Assembly: GCA_902632275.1 (NCBI GenBank)
Contig: CACPBW010000001.1
Span: 99,566-163,565 of the forward strand
Origin: an uncultured Pelagibacteraceae bacterium
GTDB lineage: Bacteria; Pseudomonadota; Alphaproteobacteria; Pelagibacterales; Pelagibacteraceae
Direction: 5' to 3'
DNA: 64,000 nt
Shown: one piece after another, positions 45,116 to 55,687 of the stretch
Numbering within the stretch: the first letter of the stretch is position 1
Layout: each line of letters begins with the position of its first letter
Notes under the pieces: model-generated
Databases searched by the model: none
Told to the model about the DNA's origin: nothing
The model's input: the letters and a program-made list of their open reading frames with translations, nothing else
Translations under genes and position numbers: made by a program

Positions 45116-48100
45116 TTAATCTTTTATTTTCCTTATCAAAAAAAACTGTGTCAGTAACAGTTACGTTAATGTTTTTATTTTCCATTGGTACAAAAAATTT
45201 TTTACCTTTTAGTTTTTTTCCACTCTTCATTACTGCTAAAGCAATTGATTTATTTAAATTTGGGCTAAAATAACTCGATGTTACATGCCCTAACATCTCG
45301 ACAGGCTTTTGATTTAGCTTTTCAACAATTTGTGCACCTTCCTCTAAAATCTCCTTAGGATCATCAGTCAAAAGACCTACTAATTGTTTTCTATCATCTC
45401 TTATTGTATCGCTTCTATAAAGCGATCTTTTACCAATAAAATCAAATTTTTTCTTACCAATAATCCAATCCATTTGTAAATCTGATGGTGTCATTGTTCC
45501 ATCCGTATCTTGACCAGTAATTATAAATCCTTTTTCTGCTCTCAATAGGTGCATAGTTTCAGTACCGTAAGGAGTTATATTATAATTTTTGCCAGCATCC
45601 ATACACAATTCCCAAACATGTTTAGCGTAATTTGATTGAATATTAATTTCATAGCTATGTTCACCTGTAAAACTAATTCGCATCACCCTACATTTAATTC
45701 CATTTATTATAGAATTTTTGAAAGACATATGAGGAAAGTTTTGATCTGATAGATCTAAATCTGGTATGACTTTACTCAATATTTTTTTTGAGTTAGGTCC
45801 ACAGATACTTATTGTTGAAAAATGATCAGTAACTGTTGTTAAATAAACATCTAGCTCAGGCCACTCTGTTTGAAGATAATCTTCTAGTTTAGAAAGTACA
45901 TTTGCTGCACCACCAGTTGTAGTCGTCATTATATAGTGATTTTGATCTAATCTTGTAGTTACTCCGTCATCATAAACCATTCCATCCTCATTTAACATTA
46001 GACCATATCTACATTTGCCTATTGCTAACTTTGACCAAGCATTTGTATATACACGATTTAAAAATTCTGATGCATCTGTTCCCTGGATATCAATCTTCCC
46101 AAGCGTTGAAGCATCAAGTATACCAACACTTTCTCTAGCAGCTTTGCTTTCTCTTTGAACTGCATCATACATTGACTCACCATTTTTTGGATAATACCAG
46201 GCTCTTTTCCATTGACCTACATTTTCAAATTGAGCTTTATTTTGAACATGCCAATTATGCATTGCAGTTTTTCTTGTATGATCAAAAAATTCTCCAACAT
46301 TTCTTCCAACAATTGCACCGAAAGTAAGAGGAGTGTAGGGAGGTCTAAAAGTTGTTGTACCTAGCTCACCCATATTTGTTCCAGTTGTTTCAGCTATAAT
46401 ACCTAAAGCATGCATATTAGATAATTTTCCTTGATCAGTGCCCATTCCAGTTGTTGTATATCTTTTTACATGTTCAATAGATTTAAATCCTTCACGTAAT
46501 GCAAGTTTGACATCTTTTGCAGTGGAATCGTTTTGAAAATCTAAAAAGGGTTTTGTTTTTCCGATCGGCTTATCTGAAGGTAGCAACCAAATATTTCTTT
46601 TCTTTTCTTCTTTTGATGATTCAACTTTAATATTATCAAAAGGTGAATTTTCTATACCTAAAAATGTTTTAACATCTTTATTAGAGTTTAGAATTATATC
46701 TTTAATATCAAAATCCCCATTACACGACCCTATACTTATTTGATCCGATGGGGTTTTATTCTTGTCTGGTAAAAAAACATTATCATCTGATCTAAATTTT
46801 AATTTCCCCCCAGATTGTGTGAATAAATGAACCATTGGTGTCCAACCACCTGAAATCCCTAAGCAATCAGTTTTTAACTTAATTTTTTTTCCTATTACAC
46901 CAGACCCATCATCTGATAGCTGCATAATTTCTATAAAACTAATTCTTCTATAACCCTCAGTATTTACAATTGTATGATTCCAATAAATTTTTATATTATG
47001 TTTCTCAACTTCCTTAACTATTTTAGATGATGATTCATCTCTAATATCAATAATAGATACAATATTTACTCCACTTTTCTTTAACGAAATTGCAGTTTCA
47101 TAAGCACTATCATTATTAGTAAATAATGAGATTTCTTTTCCTGTTTTTACACCATAAAAATCAATAAATTTCTTTATTGCAGACGAAAGCATAATACCAG
47201 GTCTGTCATTGTTATTAAAAATTAATGGTCTTTCTATAGAACCTGTTGCAATTATAACTTTTTTAGCCCTTATCTTCCAAAGTCTTTGTCTTATTTTACC
47301 TTTTCTTTCATCCGGGTTTAAATGATCAGTTATATTTTCCTTAGCCAATAGATAATTATATCCATGATAAGCTGCTAAGCTTGTTCTTGTTTTAATGGTT
47401 AAATTTTTAATATTTTTAATGTTCTTAATTTCTTTTTCTAACCAATAATTTGTATGGTTGTCGTCAATTGTAAAACAATCATTATTTTGATAAATTGTTG
47501 TACCACCTAAAATATTTTTATCATCAAGTAGTAAGGTTTCATTATTATTTTCAGCTGACAATTTTGCAGCCATTATGCCCGAAATACCTCCACCAACAAC
47601 TAAGACATCACAGTGATAATACTTATGATCGTATATATCTGGATCAGGTTTTGTTGGTGATTTACCCAGTCCTGCAGAATGACGAATAAAGAATTCGTAT
47701 TTTTCCCAAAAACCTGCAGGCCACATAAATGTTTTATAATAAAATCCAGCTGGAAGAAGAGGGGACAAAAGATTGTTTATACCTCCAATATCAAATTTTA
47801 CATTAGGCCAACAATTTTGACTGAATGCTTCTAAACCCTCGTAAAGTTCTATTTCAGTAGCTCTAACGTTTGGGTCTGTAAGAGATGGATCGTTTCCAAT
47901 TTGAACAATTGCATTTGGTTCTTCAGATCCACATGTCATTATTCCTCTTGGTCTATGATATTTGAAACTTCTACCTACCAAATGTATATTATTTGCTAAT
48001 AATGCAGAGGCTAAGGTATCTCCTTTGTAACCATATAATTTTTCACCATTAAATTTAAAAGATAATCTATTTGTTTGATCAATAAATTTTTTATTATTTA

Positions 48101-48119
48101 TTCTTAATTCTTGAGTCAT
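45108..48119 (-). CDS. soxA: sarcosine oxidase subunit alpha
   Basis: 1003 aa; N-terminal KYHRPRGIMTCGSEEPNAIVQIG, FAD/NAD motif VLVVGGGISGIMAA, C-terminal GcvT-like domain. Confidence 0.98.
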   Translation of the reverse strand: MTQELRINNKKFIDQTNRLSFKFNGEKLYGYKGDTLASALLANNIHLVGRSFKYHRPRGIMTCGSEEPNAIVQIGNDPSLTDPNVRATEIELYEGLEAFSQNCWPNVKFDIGGINNLLSPLLPAGFYYKTFMWPAGFWEKYEFFIRHSAGLGKSPTKPDPDIYDHKYYHCDVLVVGGGISGIMAAKLSAENNNETLLLDDKNILGGTTIYQNNDCFTIDDNHTNYWLEKEIKNIKNIKNLTIKTRTSLAAYHGYNYLLAKENITDHLNPDERKGKIRQRLWKIRAKKVIIATGSIERPLIFNNNDRPGIMLSSAIKKFIDFYGVKTGKEISLFTNNDSAYETAISLKKSGVNIVSIIDIRDESSSKIVKEVEKHNIKIYWNHTIVNTEGYRRISFIEIMQLSDDGSGVIGKKIKLKTDCLGISGGWTPMVHLFTQSGGKLKFRSDDNVFLPDKNKTPSDQISIGSCNGDFDIKDIILNSNKDVKTFLGIENSPFDNIKVESSKEEKKRNIWLLPSDKPIGKTKPFLDFQNDSTAKDVKLALREGFKSIEHVKRYTTTGMGTDQGKLSNMHALGIIAETTGTNMGELGTTTFRPPYTPLTFGAIVGRNVGEFFDHTRKTAMHNWHVQNKAQFENVGQWKRAWYYPKNGESMYDAVQRESKAARESVGILDASTLGKIDIQGTDASEFLNRVYTNAWSKLAIGKCRYGLMLNEDGMVYDDGVTTRLDQNHYIMTTTTGGAANVLSKLEDYLQTEWPELDVYLTTVTDHFSTISICGPNSKKILSKVIPDLDLSDQNFPHMSFKNSIINGIKCRVMRISFTGEHSYEINIQSNYAKHVWELCMDAGKNYNITPYGTETMHLLRAEKGFIITGQDTDGTMTPSDLQMDWIIGKKKFDFIGKRSLYRSDTIRDDRKQLVGLLTDDPKEILEEGAQIVEKLNQKPVEMLGHVTSSYFSPNLNKSIALAVMKSGKKLKGKKFFVPMENKNINVTVTDTVFFDKENKRLNA

Positions 48120-48397
48120 TATTTATTTACCGGAGGTTTTTCACCCATTTTATAAACAGCATGAATTTTGTCATTAGAAGTATCTCTAACCACATTAAAC
48201 CATTTTCTACAGCCATGGCTGTGATTCCATCTTTCGAATTGAATTCCTTTAATATTTTTTCTCATGAATAAAAATTCAGCCCATTCATCGTCACTTAGTT
48301 CAGTAGGCTGTTTAGGTCTTACAATATGTGCTTCTCCACCTGAAGAAAATTCTGTTTGATCTCTTTCTCCACAATAAGGGCAATTAATTATAAACAT
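48119..48397 (-). CDS. soxD: sarcosine oxidase subunit delta
   Basis: FIINCPYCGERDQTEFSSGGEAHIVRP zinc site; HSHGCRKWFNVVRDT. Confidence 0.97.
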   Translation of the reverse strand: MFIINCPYCGERDQTEFSSGGEAHIVRPKQPTELSDDEWAEFLFMRKNIKGIQFERWNHSHGCRKWFNVVRDTSNDKIHAVYKMGEKPPVNK

Positions 48398-48399
48398 CT

Positions 48400-49653
48400 T
48401 TAGTGTGCAACCGCAGCTGCCCCATGTTCGTCCACAAGATCACCACTTACAAATCTATTTATATTAAATGCTGCATTTAATTTATGAGGTTCATCATTTG
48501 CGATAGTATGTGCAAAAAGATCACCAGAGCCTGGTGTTGCTTTAAAACCACCAGTACCCCAGCCGCAATTGAAATAAAGACCTTTGACTTGTGTTTTACT
48601 TATTATTGGGCTTGCATCAGGACATATATCAACTATACCTCCCCATTGCCTTAGCATTTTCATTCTACTAAAAATTGGATACAGTTCTAATATTGCTCTT
48701 AAAGTCTCCTCAACAATATTATGACTTCCTTTTTGAGTATAAGATACATATGAGTCTGTTCCAGCACCAATAACCAATTCACCTTTATCAGATTGACTAA
48801 CATAAGCATGAACAGCATTTGACATTACAACTGTATCAATAATTGGTTTAACTGGCTCTGAAACTAAAGCTTGAAGTGGTTTACTTTCTAGTGGTAATTT
48901 TAATCCGGCCATGTTCGCTAGTACACTTGAATGACCTGCAGCAACTACTCCAATTTTTTTAGATTTGATGTACCCTTTGGATGTATCAATACCAATGACT
49001 TGATCACCATCTCTTTTAATTCCTTTAACTTCACAATTCTGAATTATATCTACACCAAGCTGATCCGCTCCTCTAGCGTAACCCCAAGCAACTGCATCAT
49101 GACGTGCTGTGCCAGCTCTTTTTTGTAATGTACCACCTAAAACTGGATATCTTATATCAGGAGAAGTATTTATGATTGGACAGAATTTTTTTACTTCATC
49201 AGTATTTAACCAAACAGCATCTATACCATTTAATCTATTTGCATGCGTTCTTCTTTTAAGGTCTCGAACATCTTGAAGGTTATGTGCTAAATTCATAACA
49301 CCCCTTTGACTGAACATAACGTTATAATTTAGTTCTTGAGATAAACCTTCCCAAATTTTAAGTGCGTGGTCGTATAATCCCGCACTAGCATCCCATAAAT
49401 AATTTGATCTTATAATAGTTGTATTTCTTCCAGTGTTTCCACCACCAATCCAACCTTTTTCAACAACAGCTATATTTGTCATTTGATGTTTTTTTGCCAA
49501 ATAATATGCTGTTGCCAATCCATGTCCTCCACCACCTACGATTATTGCATCATATTCTTTTTTTGGTTCAGGATCACGCCATGCTCTTTGCCAATTTTCG
49601 TGGCTGCTAAAAGCATTTTTAATTAGCGAAAATATAGAATATTTGTTTTTCAT
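48400..49653 (-). CDS. soxB: sarcosine oxidase subunit beta
   Basis: [41 protein letters not shown]. Confidence 0.98.
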   Translation of the reverse strand: MKNKYSIFSLIKNAFSSHENWQRAWRDPEPKKEYDAIIVGGGGHGLATAYYLAKKHQMTNIAVVEKGWIGGGNTGRNTTIIRSNYLWDASAGLYDHALKIWEGLSQELNYNVMFSQRGVMNLAHNLQDVRDLKRRTHANRLNGIDAVWLNTDEVKKFCPIINTSPDIRYPVLGGTLQKRAGTARHDAVAWGYARGADQLGVDIIQNCEVKGIKRDGDQVIGIDTSKGYIKSKKIGVVAAGHSSVLANMAGLKLPLESKPLQALVSEPVKPIIDTVVMSNAVHAYVSQSDKGELVIGAGTDSYVSYTQKGSHNIVEETLRAILELYPIFSRMKMLRQWGGIVDICPDASPIISKTQVKGLYFNCGWGTGGFKATPGSGDLFAHTIANDEPHKLNAAFNINRFVSGDLVDEHGAAAVAH

Positions 49654-49677
49654 TTTTGATAAAATTACTTGATTAAT

Positions 49678-49691
49678 ATTGAATATTCAAT
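49678..49691. repeat. 14-bp perfect palindrome upstream of soxB (possible operator)
   Basis: ATTGAATATTCAAT, 24 bp upstream of the soxB start codon, between soxB and tRNA-Ser. Confidence 0.4.
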
Positions 49692-49716
49692 GATTTCAAG
49701 TTACACAGGGTAATAC

Positions 49717-49811
49717 GGAAGGATGGGTGAGCTGGTTTAAACCAGCGGTTTGCTAAACCGCCGTACGCTTGAAAAGGTGTACCGAGGGTTCGAATCCCTC
49801 TCCTTCCGCCA
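49717..49811 (+). tRNA. tRNA-Ser(GCT)
   Basis: GGAAGGA/TCCTTCC acceptor stem, anticodon arm GCGGT-TTGCTAA-ACCGC, long variable arm, GAGGGTTCGAATCCCTC T arm, encoded CCA. Confidence 0.98.
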
Positions 49812-52034
49812 TTAATAAAGTGGTTTATTCTTAAAAAAGTCAATAATATCAACTGGTTTCCTCTGAACTATATAATTGTACACATTATAGTTTTCTAGAA
49901 CTCTCTGGACGTAATTTCTTGTTTCTTTAAATTTTATCAATTCTATCCAGTCAACATAATCGATTTGTTTTTTCTGGGGATTTTTATTTATTCTTTTCCA
50001 ATATTTTACTCTCTTCGGTCCAGCGTTGTATGCTGCTATAGCAAATGGATAGGAACCATCATACTCTAGTATGAGACCTGCTATATAATGAGAACCTAAA
50101 TTAATATTATATTCTGGGTCAGTAGTTAATCTAGATTTTGAATAAGGAAGTTTAGCTTGTTTTGCAACTACTTTTGCGGTGTAGGTCATTAATTGCATTA
50201 AACCTCTTGCGCCAGCTGAACTGTTTGCTGATATATCAAATTCACTTTCTTGCCGAATTATTGATAATATAAATGCACTGTCAGGAATTTTTCTTCCATT
50301 AATCAATTTTGGTGTACTTATGATTGGATAATTATAATTATTTATAAACCTTTTTTCATACGAAGCTAGTTTAGCAATTTGAATTGCAAAATCATAACGA
50401 GAAATATTTGTTGCTAGTTCAGCAGCGAATATTTCACTTCCTTTCTCTATATTATCATTTGCTAAACCACGTAATATAAATTTAGTATATTTCGACTTAT
50501 TTAATTCATCAAGAAGGTATACAATTTTTACTAAATCTTTATCAAAAAATTTTTTTTTATAATCTTTATCAAAATTTTCATCCATATTAAGTTCATACTT
50601 TTTATCTGGATAGACTTTCATAAATGAAAGTTGTCCATAATAAGTTGTTGGAAATTTTGCAGACTCTTGATACCATTTTTCCATAAGTTTAGCATTTCCA
50701 ATTTGTTCGTATGATCTGCCAAGCCAAAAAGCTCCTCTAGAAAGACTAATAGGATAACCCACAGAGTTATAAAAATTTTCAAAGTGCTCAATTGCTAATA
50801 TTGGATCATTTAAAAAACTTAGTGCAATCCAACCACTCATCCATTCTGCAGCTGCATATTCCGGTCCCTCTGAAAGTGCATGATTGCTAGAAATTTTATA
50901 TGCTAATTCATATTTTTTTTTATAAATTAATGATCTAGATATAATTTCTCTTTCAACCCACCATTTATCGGGCCTAACTAAGTAATCTTTATTATTTTTT
51001 ACTTTTAATAATATTTCTAAAGATGAGTCCACTCTTCCTCTTTTTCTTCTCCATTTAAGTCTATCGTAATTTAATCCAGGGTCATTCTTATATTTTTGTG
51101 GTACCTTAGAAATAGCATTATCTACACCATAGGATCTGCTCATTAATAATTGTCGTGCTGTATATAATAGTTGCTCGTCTTTAGGAAGATATCGTAACAT
51201 TCTCTGTAAATCCCAATATTTATTTTCCCATGCAAGATAATCAGCTCTCTTAATATAATCTTGTTTGTTAAGATATTTTTTATATTTTTTTCTAAAATAT
51301 CTTAAATCACTTTTACTTAGTTTTGCAGTAATCCATCCTTTTTTAATTAATTCAACACCGTCATCGTATCTACCTTGAGAAATTAAACTTTCTCCATAAA
51401 TCATTTCACCATATCCACTTAAAGGATCTTTATTCTCAAATAATGATATTATTTTGCTTGGTGAAATTTTTTCAGTTGATAATTTATGCTCAGATAAATA
51501 CTTTATTCTTCCTATTCGTGGGTAATCTGGGTTATCTAATATAAATTGTTGGTAATCATAGTAACTTGCCTTATTTCCTCTAGTCAATAAATGTCTCCAT
51601 TGAACAAAATTATAAATACTTTTATCTTTTGATTTTTTTGCCAACGATAAAGCTTCAGTCCATTTTCCTTTCTCAAAAGCTTCTATTGACTTTTGTGCAA
51701 GTCTAAATTTTTTCTTAGAAAAATATTTTGATTTAACTTCAGCTGTTTTGATTTTTTTGGATACAATTTTAGGCTTATTTTTTGGTACAATTATACCCAA
51801 TTTGGTTGTTTTTTTTATCTCTTTGACAAGTTCCTCTTTTTTTGTTTCCTTTTTGTCTTTTTTAGTAGGTTTTTTAATAGGTAATAAAATATTTTTTGAT
51901 AACTTTTTTTGTTTTATTTCAGGAACTAAAATAGGTTTTTTCTTTGGAATTATATTTTTTTCATCTGAAAAAACTTGTTTTGTTACAGTTAAAAATAATA
52001 TTGATGTTAAAAGTAAAAAACAAATTTTTTTCAT
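49812..52034 (-). CDS. slt: soluble lytic murein transglycosylase
   Basis: Signal peptide; C-terminal ESEFDISANSSAGARGLMQLMTYTAK...AIAAYNAGP. Confidence 0.95.
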   Translation of the reverse strand: MKKICFLLLTSILFLTVTKQVFSDEKNIIPKKKPILVPEIKQKKLSKNILLPIKKPTKKDKKETKKEELVKEIKKTTKLGIIVPKNKPKIVSKKIKTAEVKSKYFSKKKFRLAQKSIEAFEKGKWTEALSLAKKSKDKSIYNFVQWRHLLTRGNKASYYDYQQFILDNPDYPRIGRIKYLSEHKLSTEKISPSKIISLFENKDPLSGYGEMIYGESLISQGRYDDGVELIKKGWITAKLSKSDLRYFRKKYKKYLNKQDYIKRADYLAWENKYWDLQRMLRYLPKDEQLLYTARQLLMSRSYGVDNAISKVPQKYKNDPGLNYDRLKWRRKRGRVDSSLEILLKVKNNKDYLVRPDKWWVEREIISRSLIYKKKYELAYKISSNHALSEGPEYAAAEWMSGWIALSFLNDPILAIEHFENFYNSVGYPISLSRGAFWLGRSYEQIGNAKLMEKWYQESAKFPTTYYGQLSFMKVYPDKKYELNMDENFDKDYKKKFFDKDLVKIVYLLDELNKSKYTKFILRGLANDNIEKGSEIFAAELATNISRYDFAIQIAKLASYEKRFINNYNYPIISTPKLINGRKIPDSAFILSIIRQESEFDISANSSAGARGLMQLMTYTAKVVAKQAKLPYSKSRLTTDPEYNINLGSHYIAGLILEYDGSYPFAIAAYNAGPKRVKYWKRINKNPQKKQIDYVDWIELIKFKETRNYVQRVLENYNVYNYIVQRKPVDIIDFFKNKPLY

Positions 52035-52076
52035 AATTTCGTATCTATTTATACGATATATATGCTATAAGTATTT

Positions 52077-52961
52077 ATGTTCAAAGGTTCAAATGTTGCA
52101 TTAATCACACCATTTAAAGATAATAAGCTTGATAAAGAGGCTTATGTAAAGCTTATTCATTTTCATCTTGAAAATGGAACTCATGGACTTGTACCTGCAG
52201 GCACTACAGGTGAGTCTCCGACATTAAATCACGAAGAACACGAACAAGTAATAGAACTTTGTATAAAAGAAAGTAATGGAAAAATACCCGTTATTGCAGG
52301 TACCGGATCTAATTCAACAGATGAAGCAATTTCTCTAACAAAGCATGCAGAAAAAGTTGGAGCTAATGGTGCTCTAATAGTAACTCCATATTATAATAAA
52401 CCAACACAAGAAGGTTTATATCATCACTACAAAGCTATAAATGATAATACAAGTTTACCAATCATAATTTACAACATTCCCAGTAGATGCGTCATTGATA
52501 TGTCTGTTGATACAATGGCTAGGTTATTTGAATTAAAAAATATTGCTGGTGTAAAGGATGCAACTGGTGATCCAAATAGAATTGACGCAACTCTTAAGAA
52601 ACTAGGGCCAGATTTTATTCAATTAACTGGAGAAGATGGATTTGCTCTAGAATTTAATAGAAGAGGAGGGGTTGGTATTATTTCTGTTACAGCAAATATT
52701 GCTCCTAAATTATGTTCTGACTTTCAAAAATATTCTAAATCTAAAACTGATAATGAAATTAAGGAAGCAGAGAGAATTGATCAAATATTACAACCAATTC
52801 ACAAATCTTTATTCATAGAAAGCAATCCTGCACCTGTTAAATATGCTGCGAAGCTTTTAGGGTTATGTGGTGATGAAATAAGACTTCCTTTAGTTAAAAT
52901 AAAAAAAGAAACTGAGGATCAAGTCAAAAAGGCACTTATATCAGCTAAATTATTAAGCTAA
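52077..52961 (+). CDS. dapA: 4-hydroxy-tetrahydrodipicolinate synthase
   Basis: [50 protein letters not shown]. Confidence 0.98.
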   Translation: MFKGSNVALITPFKDNKLDKEAYVKLIHFHLENGTHGLVPAGTTGESPTLNHEEHEQVIELCIKESNGKIPVIAGTGSNSTDEAISLTKHAEKVGANGALIVTPYYNKPTQEGLYHHYKAINDNTSLPIIIYNIPSRCVIDMSVDTMARLFELKNIAGVKDATGDPNRIDATLKKLGPDFIQLTGEDGFALEFNRRGGVGIISVTANIAPKLCSDFQKYSKSKTDNEIKEAERIDQILQPIHKSLFIESNPAPVKYAAKLLGLCGDEIRLPLVKIKKETEDQVKKALISAKLLS

Positions 52962-53431
52962 TGAAACAGAAGACCAGTCCTGGTTTAAAAATAATTTCTT
53001 TAAATCGTAAAGCAAGTTTTAATTTTTTTTTTGAAAATATTTATGAGGCTGGATTAGTATTAAAGGGGTCTGAAATTAAATCTATTAGATCTGGAAAAGT
53101 TAACATCTCTGATGCATACGCAATTGAAAGAGATGGTGAAATAATTTTAATTAATGCTCATATTTCTTCCTATAAGCAGGCAAGTTATTCAGATCATAAT
53201 CCTATGGATGATCGAAAACTTCTTCTTAACAAAAAAGAAATTAATAAATTAATCGGTAAGGTAAATAGAGAAGGTTTTACCTTAATTCCTACAAAATTAT
53301 ATCTTAAAAAAGGTAAAGCAAAAATTGAAATTGCAGTAGCCAAAGGTAAAAAGCAGTACGATAAAAGACAAACAAAAAAAACAAGAGACTGGAATAGAGA
53401 TAGGGCTAGGTATGTTCGTAAAACAAGCTAA
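52961..53431 (+). CDS. smpB: SsrA-binding protein SmpB
   Basis: [46 protein letters not shown]. Confidence 0.98.
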   Translation: MKQKTSPGLKIISLNRKASFNFFFENIYEAGLVLKGSEIKSIRSGKVNISDAYAIERDGEIILINAHISSYKQASYSDHNPMDDRKLLLNKKEINKLIGKVNREGFTLIPTKLYLKKGKAKIEIAVAKGKKQYDKRQTKKTRDWNRDRARYVRKTS

Positions 53432-53921
53432 TAATATCATATTAGCAGTAGGATCAAATCTTGGTAATAGACAACATAACATAGAGAAGTCAAAGTATTT
53501 GATAAACTCAAATGAAAAAATTAAAATTATATCGTCCTCTAGCTATTATAGAACAGATTCATGGCCTAATAAAAAGGATCCATATTTTTTAAACATTGTT
53601 TTAAAATGCATCACAACCTTTAATCCAAGAGAATTATTTATATTTATTAAAGAAATTGAAAAATCTTTAGGAAGATCAAAATCTTATAAAAATGCTCCGC
53701 GGATTTGTGATATTGATATAATAGATTATTCACAAAAAAATATACTATTAAGTAATATTGATTTAAAAATACCCCACCCAAGGATGCATAATAGGAGTTT
53801 TGTTTTATTTCCGTTATTTGAAATTGATAAAAAATGGAAACACCCAAAAAATAATAAGAAAATTACCCAATTATTAAACAATTTACCCACTACAAGTCTA
53901 AGAAGTATTAAAATTTTATAA
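53412..53921 (+). CDS. folK: 2-amino-4-hydroxy-6-hydroxymethyldihydropteridine pyrophosphokinase
   Basis: [43 protein letters not shown]. Confidence 0.96.
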   Translation: MFVKQANNIILAVGSNLGNRQHNIEKSKYLINSNEKIKIISSSSYYRTDSWPNKKDPYFLNIVLKCITTFNPRELFIFIKEIEKSLGRSKSYKNAPRICDIDIIDYSQKNILLSNIDLKIPHPRMHNRSFVLFPLFEIDKKWKHPKNNKKITQLLNNLPTTSLRSIKIL

Positions 53922-53941
53922 TTTCATGATATAAAAGATTA

Positions 53942-55687
53942 ATGCTTAAATCTGACGACTTAATAAATAAAGTAAAATCCTATAATAAATTTCTTAATCC
54001 AGAAACATTAAGTAAAGCTTACGATTTTGCTCTTAAAGCCCACGAAAAACAAAAAAGAGATGAAGGTTCACCTTATATAATTCATCCTGTTGCTGTAGCT
54101 AATATATTAACGGACTTAAAACTTGATAGTGCAACTATTGCAACCGGATTACTGCACGATACTATTGAGGATACACAAGCAACTTACAAGACTATAGAGA
54201 AAGAATTCGGAAAAGAAGTTGCTGATCTTGTTGATGGTGTTACAAAAATATCAGCTTATGAAAATCAAGCTGCAAGCGATTCAAAAGCAGAAAATTTTAG
54301 AAAATTAATCCTAGCTACATCAAAAGATATTAGAGTTCTTTTAGTTAAATTGGCTGACAGATTACACAATATGCGAACTATACAGTTTGTATCTAAAAAA
54401 GAAAAACAAATTAGAAAAGCAAAAGAAACAATGGAAATTTATGCACCATTAGCTGATAGAATGGGAATGAACAGGATAAGGGATGAATTAGAGGATTTAT
54501 CATTTCAAGTTTTAAATCCAAATGCAAGAAAGTTAATTAAAGATAGATTAGATCAGATAAAAGTAAATAATCTTAATAATTTTAATACTATATCTGAAGA
54601 TTTTTCAAATTTATTAAAAGAAAACAAACTTATTGCTAAAATATATGGAAGGGAAAAAACGCCTTTTTCAATATGGCGTAAGATACAACAAAAAAGAATT
54701 TCCCTAGAGCAAATAACAGATATTATTGGTTTTAGAATTATTTTAGATGATGTTCCATCGTGCTATAGGGCTCTTGGTATTTTCCACAGTAAATGGAATT
54801 GCATACCAGGTAGATTTAAAGATTATATATCTTCACCTAAAATAAATAAATATGAATCTTTACATACAGCAATTATAGGACCCAATAAAAGACCAATTGA
54901 AATACAATTACGAACAATGCAAATGCATGAATTTGCTCAAAGAGGGATTGCTTCACACTGGAAATATAAATCATCAGAAAAATTTAATTCACTTACTTGG
55001 AAAGAGTATGATTGGTTAGCAGATTTAGTTGAAATAATAGATAGAAATGAAAATCCTGAGGATTTTTATGAATTTACAAAATTGCAAATGTTCCAAGAAA
55101 ACGTTTTCTGTTTTACACCCAAAGGATCAGTTATTAAACTACCAAAAAATGCTACACCTATTGATTTTGCTTATGCAGTTCATACTCAAGTGGGTGATAC
55201 TGCGATTGGATGCGAAATAAATGGTAAAGAAAGTCCTCTACAATCTACTTTAACAAATGGCGATGTAATAAAAATAATTACCTCTAAAAAAGTTTCACCA
55301 TCACTTCATTGGCTGACATCTACCAAAACAGGCAAGGCAAGAGCGGCTATAAGAAGATACTGGCAGTACCGCGATGCTGAAAATTTAACAAAAAAGAAAA
55401 TTTACAATACTAAACTTTGGATATCTCTACCTGATCAGCCAGGCAGGCTTGGTGAAGTAACTTCCCTTATTGGAGAAAATAATCTTAATATATCAAGTGT
55501 TGAAATGGTAGAAAAAACTAAAGAAAGTATAAATTTTCAATTTAATCTTATTATTGGAGATCTCAAAAACTTTACAAAACTTATAAGTGAGTTAAAACAA
55601 AAAGAATATAATTTTAAAATTATTAGACAAAAAGATAAAAAATATGCTTTCTTCCAAAGAATCTTTAAAGGTTTTAAGAAAAACTAA
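53942..55687 (+). CDS. bifunctional (p)ppGpp synthetase/hydrolase (RelA/SpoT family), shortened C-terminal region
   Basis: HD domain GLLHDTIEDT, synthetase KINKYESLHTAIIGP, TGS CFTPKGSVIKLPKNATPIDFAYAVHTQVG, ACT-like C-terminus; 581 aa. Confidence 0.97.
   Translation: MLKSDDLINKVKSYNKFLNPETLSKAYDFALKAHEKQKRDEGSPYIIHPVAVANILTDLKLDSATIATGLLHDTIEDTQATYKTIEKEFGKEVADLVDGVTKISAYENQAASDSKAENFRKLILATSKDIRVLLVKLADRLHNMRTIQFVSKKEKQIRKAKETMEIYAPLADRMGMNRIRDELEDLSFQVLNPNARKLIKDRLDQIKVNNLNNFNTISEDFSNLLKENKLIAKIYGREKTPFSIWRKIQQKRISLEQITDIIGFRIILDDVPSCYRALGIFHSKWNCIPGRFKDYISSPKINKYESLHTAIIGPNKRPIEIQLRTMQMHEFAQRGIASHWKYKSSEKFNSLTWKEYDWLADLVEIIDRNENPEDFYEFTKLQMFQENVFCFTPKGSVIKLPKNATPIDFAYAVHTQVGDTAIGCEINGKESPLQSTLTNGDVIKIITSKKVSPSLHWLTSTKTGKARAAIRRYWQYRDAENLTKKKIYNTKLWISLPDQPGRLGEVTSLIGENNLNISSVEMVEKTKESINFQFNLIIGDLKNFTKLISELKQKEYNFKIIRQKDKKYAFFQRIFKGFKKN

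Noticed and set aside
52039-52056. 6-bp inverted repeat TCGTAT/ATACGA between slt and dapA
   Set aside because: Short arms in an AT-rich spacer; consistent with chance
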